A stretch of 5,220 bases of DNA from CAZOGW01 sp964579415 (lineage in GTDB: Bacteria; Actinomycetota; Acidimicrobiia; Spongiisociales; UBA5794). Numbering within the stretch: position 1 is the stretch's first letter; the number at the start of each line of letters is the position of its first letter. The stretch covers positions 1-5,220 of the forward strand of contig CAZOGW010000175.1 in the NCBI GenBank assembly GCA_964579415.1. Direction: 5' to 3'. This document shows, piece after piece, positions 4,838 to 5,220 of this stretch. The position numbers and the translations under genes were made by a program. The notes beneath the pieces were generated by a model. That model was given only the letters and a program-made list of their open reading frames with translations, did no database searches and was not told where the DNA came from.

Positions 4838-5220
4838 TCTACGGCATCGGCACGGACGTGGTCCAGATGGAGCGCGTCCAGAAGATCTTCGACCGTCATG
4901 GCGAGCGCTTCGTCGATCATCTGCTGATGCCGCAGGAACTCGCGGCATTTCGCGACTATCGGCGTCCTGTGCGTTTCCTGGCCATGCGTTTCGCCGCCAA
5001 GGAAGCCATCGTCAAGGCCATGGGCACCGGATTTTCGGAAGGCATGTGGATCCGCGACTGCGGGGTCGCGCCGAACGCTCTCGGCAAACCCGAAATCATC
5101 TGGTCCGACCGTGGCCGCGATCGCTGCGAGCAACTCGGTATCGGCGAGGGTCACGTCACGCTGACGGATGAAGCCGGGCTGGTCGTGGCGGTGGTCGTGC
5201 TGATGAGAAAAGGGGGTAAT
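4834..5220 (+). CDS. acpS: Holo-[acyl-carrier-protein] synthase, 3' end open
   Basis: AcpS transfers the 4'-phosphopantetheine arm from coenzyme A to apo-acyl carrier protein, activating fatty acid synthesis. From ATG 4834 the frame is open for 129 codons to the window edge with no stop. E. coli AcpS has 126 residues, so nearly the whole protein is present. Signatures are IGTDVVQMERV (5-15; Asp8 for Mg binding), RFLAMRFAAKEAIVKAMGTG (47-66; Glu57 as the second metal ligand), LGKPEI (83-88) and HVTLTDE (107-113), ending in the expected hydrophobic strand AGLVVAVVVLM. The start overlaps the pdxJ stop as ATGA, the classic pdxJ-acpS coupling. The only G-rich run (4829-4832) is too close to serve as a Shine-Dalgarno. 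The identification is secure; the exact C-terminus is not visible. Confidence 0.95.
   Translation, partial: MIYGIGTDVVQMERVQKIFDRHGERFVDHLLMPQELAAFRDYRRPVRFLAMRFAAKEAIVKAMGTGFSEGMWIRDCGVAPNALGKPEIIWSDRGRDRCEQLGIGEGHVTLTDEAGLVVAVVVLMRKGGN

Overview
The window carries a compact, GC-rich housekeeping gene cluster, all on the + strand, in the order lepB (3' part), a DUF4845 membrane protein, rnc, era, recO, pdxJ and acpS (open at the right edge). This order, with the DUF4845 gene between lepB and rnc and pdxJ-acpS after recO, is typical of Gamma- and Betaproteobacteria. The residue-level match of RNase III, Era and PdxJ to the E. coli proteins makes a high-GC gammaproteobacterium my best inference. 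The sequence alone does not fix the genus.

Layout: 1-601 is the catalytic part of signal peptidase I. 667-1035 is a small single-pass protein with a good Shine-Dalgarno. 1036-1205 is a hairpin-rich leader before RNase III, which probably starts at TTG 1206. rnc and era overlap at ATGA (1943-1946). A 32-bp gap with an 18-nt perfect hairpin separates era from recO (2902-3627). 3628-4108 is a 481-bp non-coding gap. pdxJ (4109-4837) and acpS (4834 onward) overlap at ATGA.

The genes serve protein export (LepB), RNA processing and ribosome assembly (RNase III, Era), recombination repair (RecO), pyridoxal phosphate synthesis (PdxJ) and activation of acyl carrier protein (AcpS). Two ATGA overlaps and short gaps suggest co-transcription and translational coupling. 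The only large break is between recO and pdxJ.

The most unusual content is in that break. It holds two ~115-bp palindromic elements (A, 3670-3784, + orientation; B, 3884-3997, - orientation). They share a conserved 19-nt core and conserved ends, but their 31-nt arms and inner hairpins differ in sequence while remaining self-complementary in each copy. Even two C.A mismatches sit at the same arm positions in both. This looks like a structurally constrained dispersed repeat family, arranged as an inverted pair. A second, smaller repeat (GTGACTTYCGTCACTT) lies directly before both recO and pdxJ in opposite orientations; neither gene has a clear Shine-Dalgarno. I see no RNA genes, CRISPR arrays, transposase genes or phage genes.
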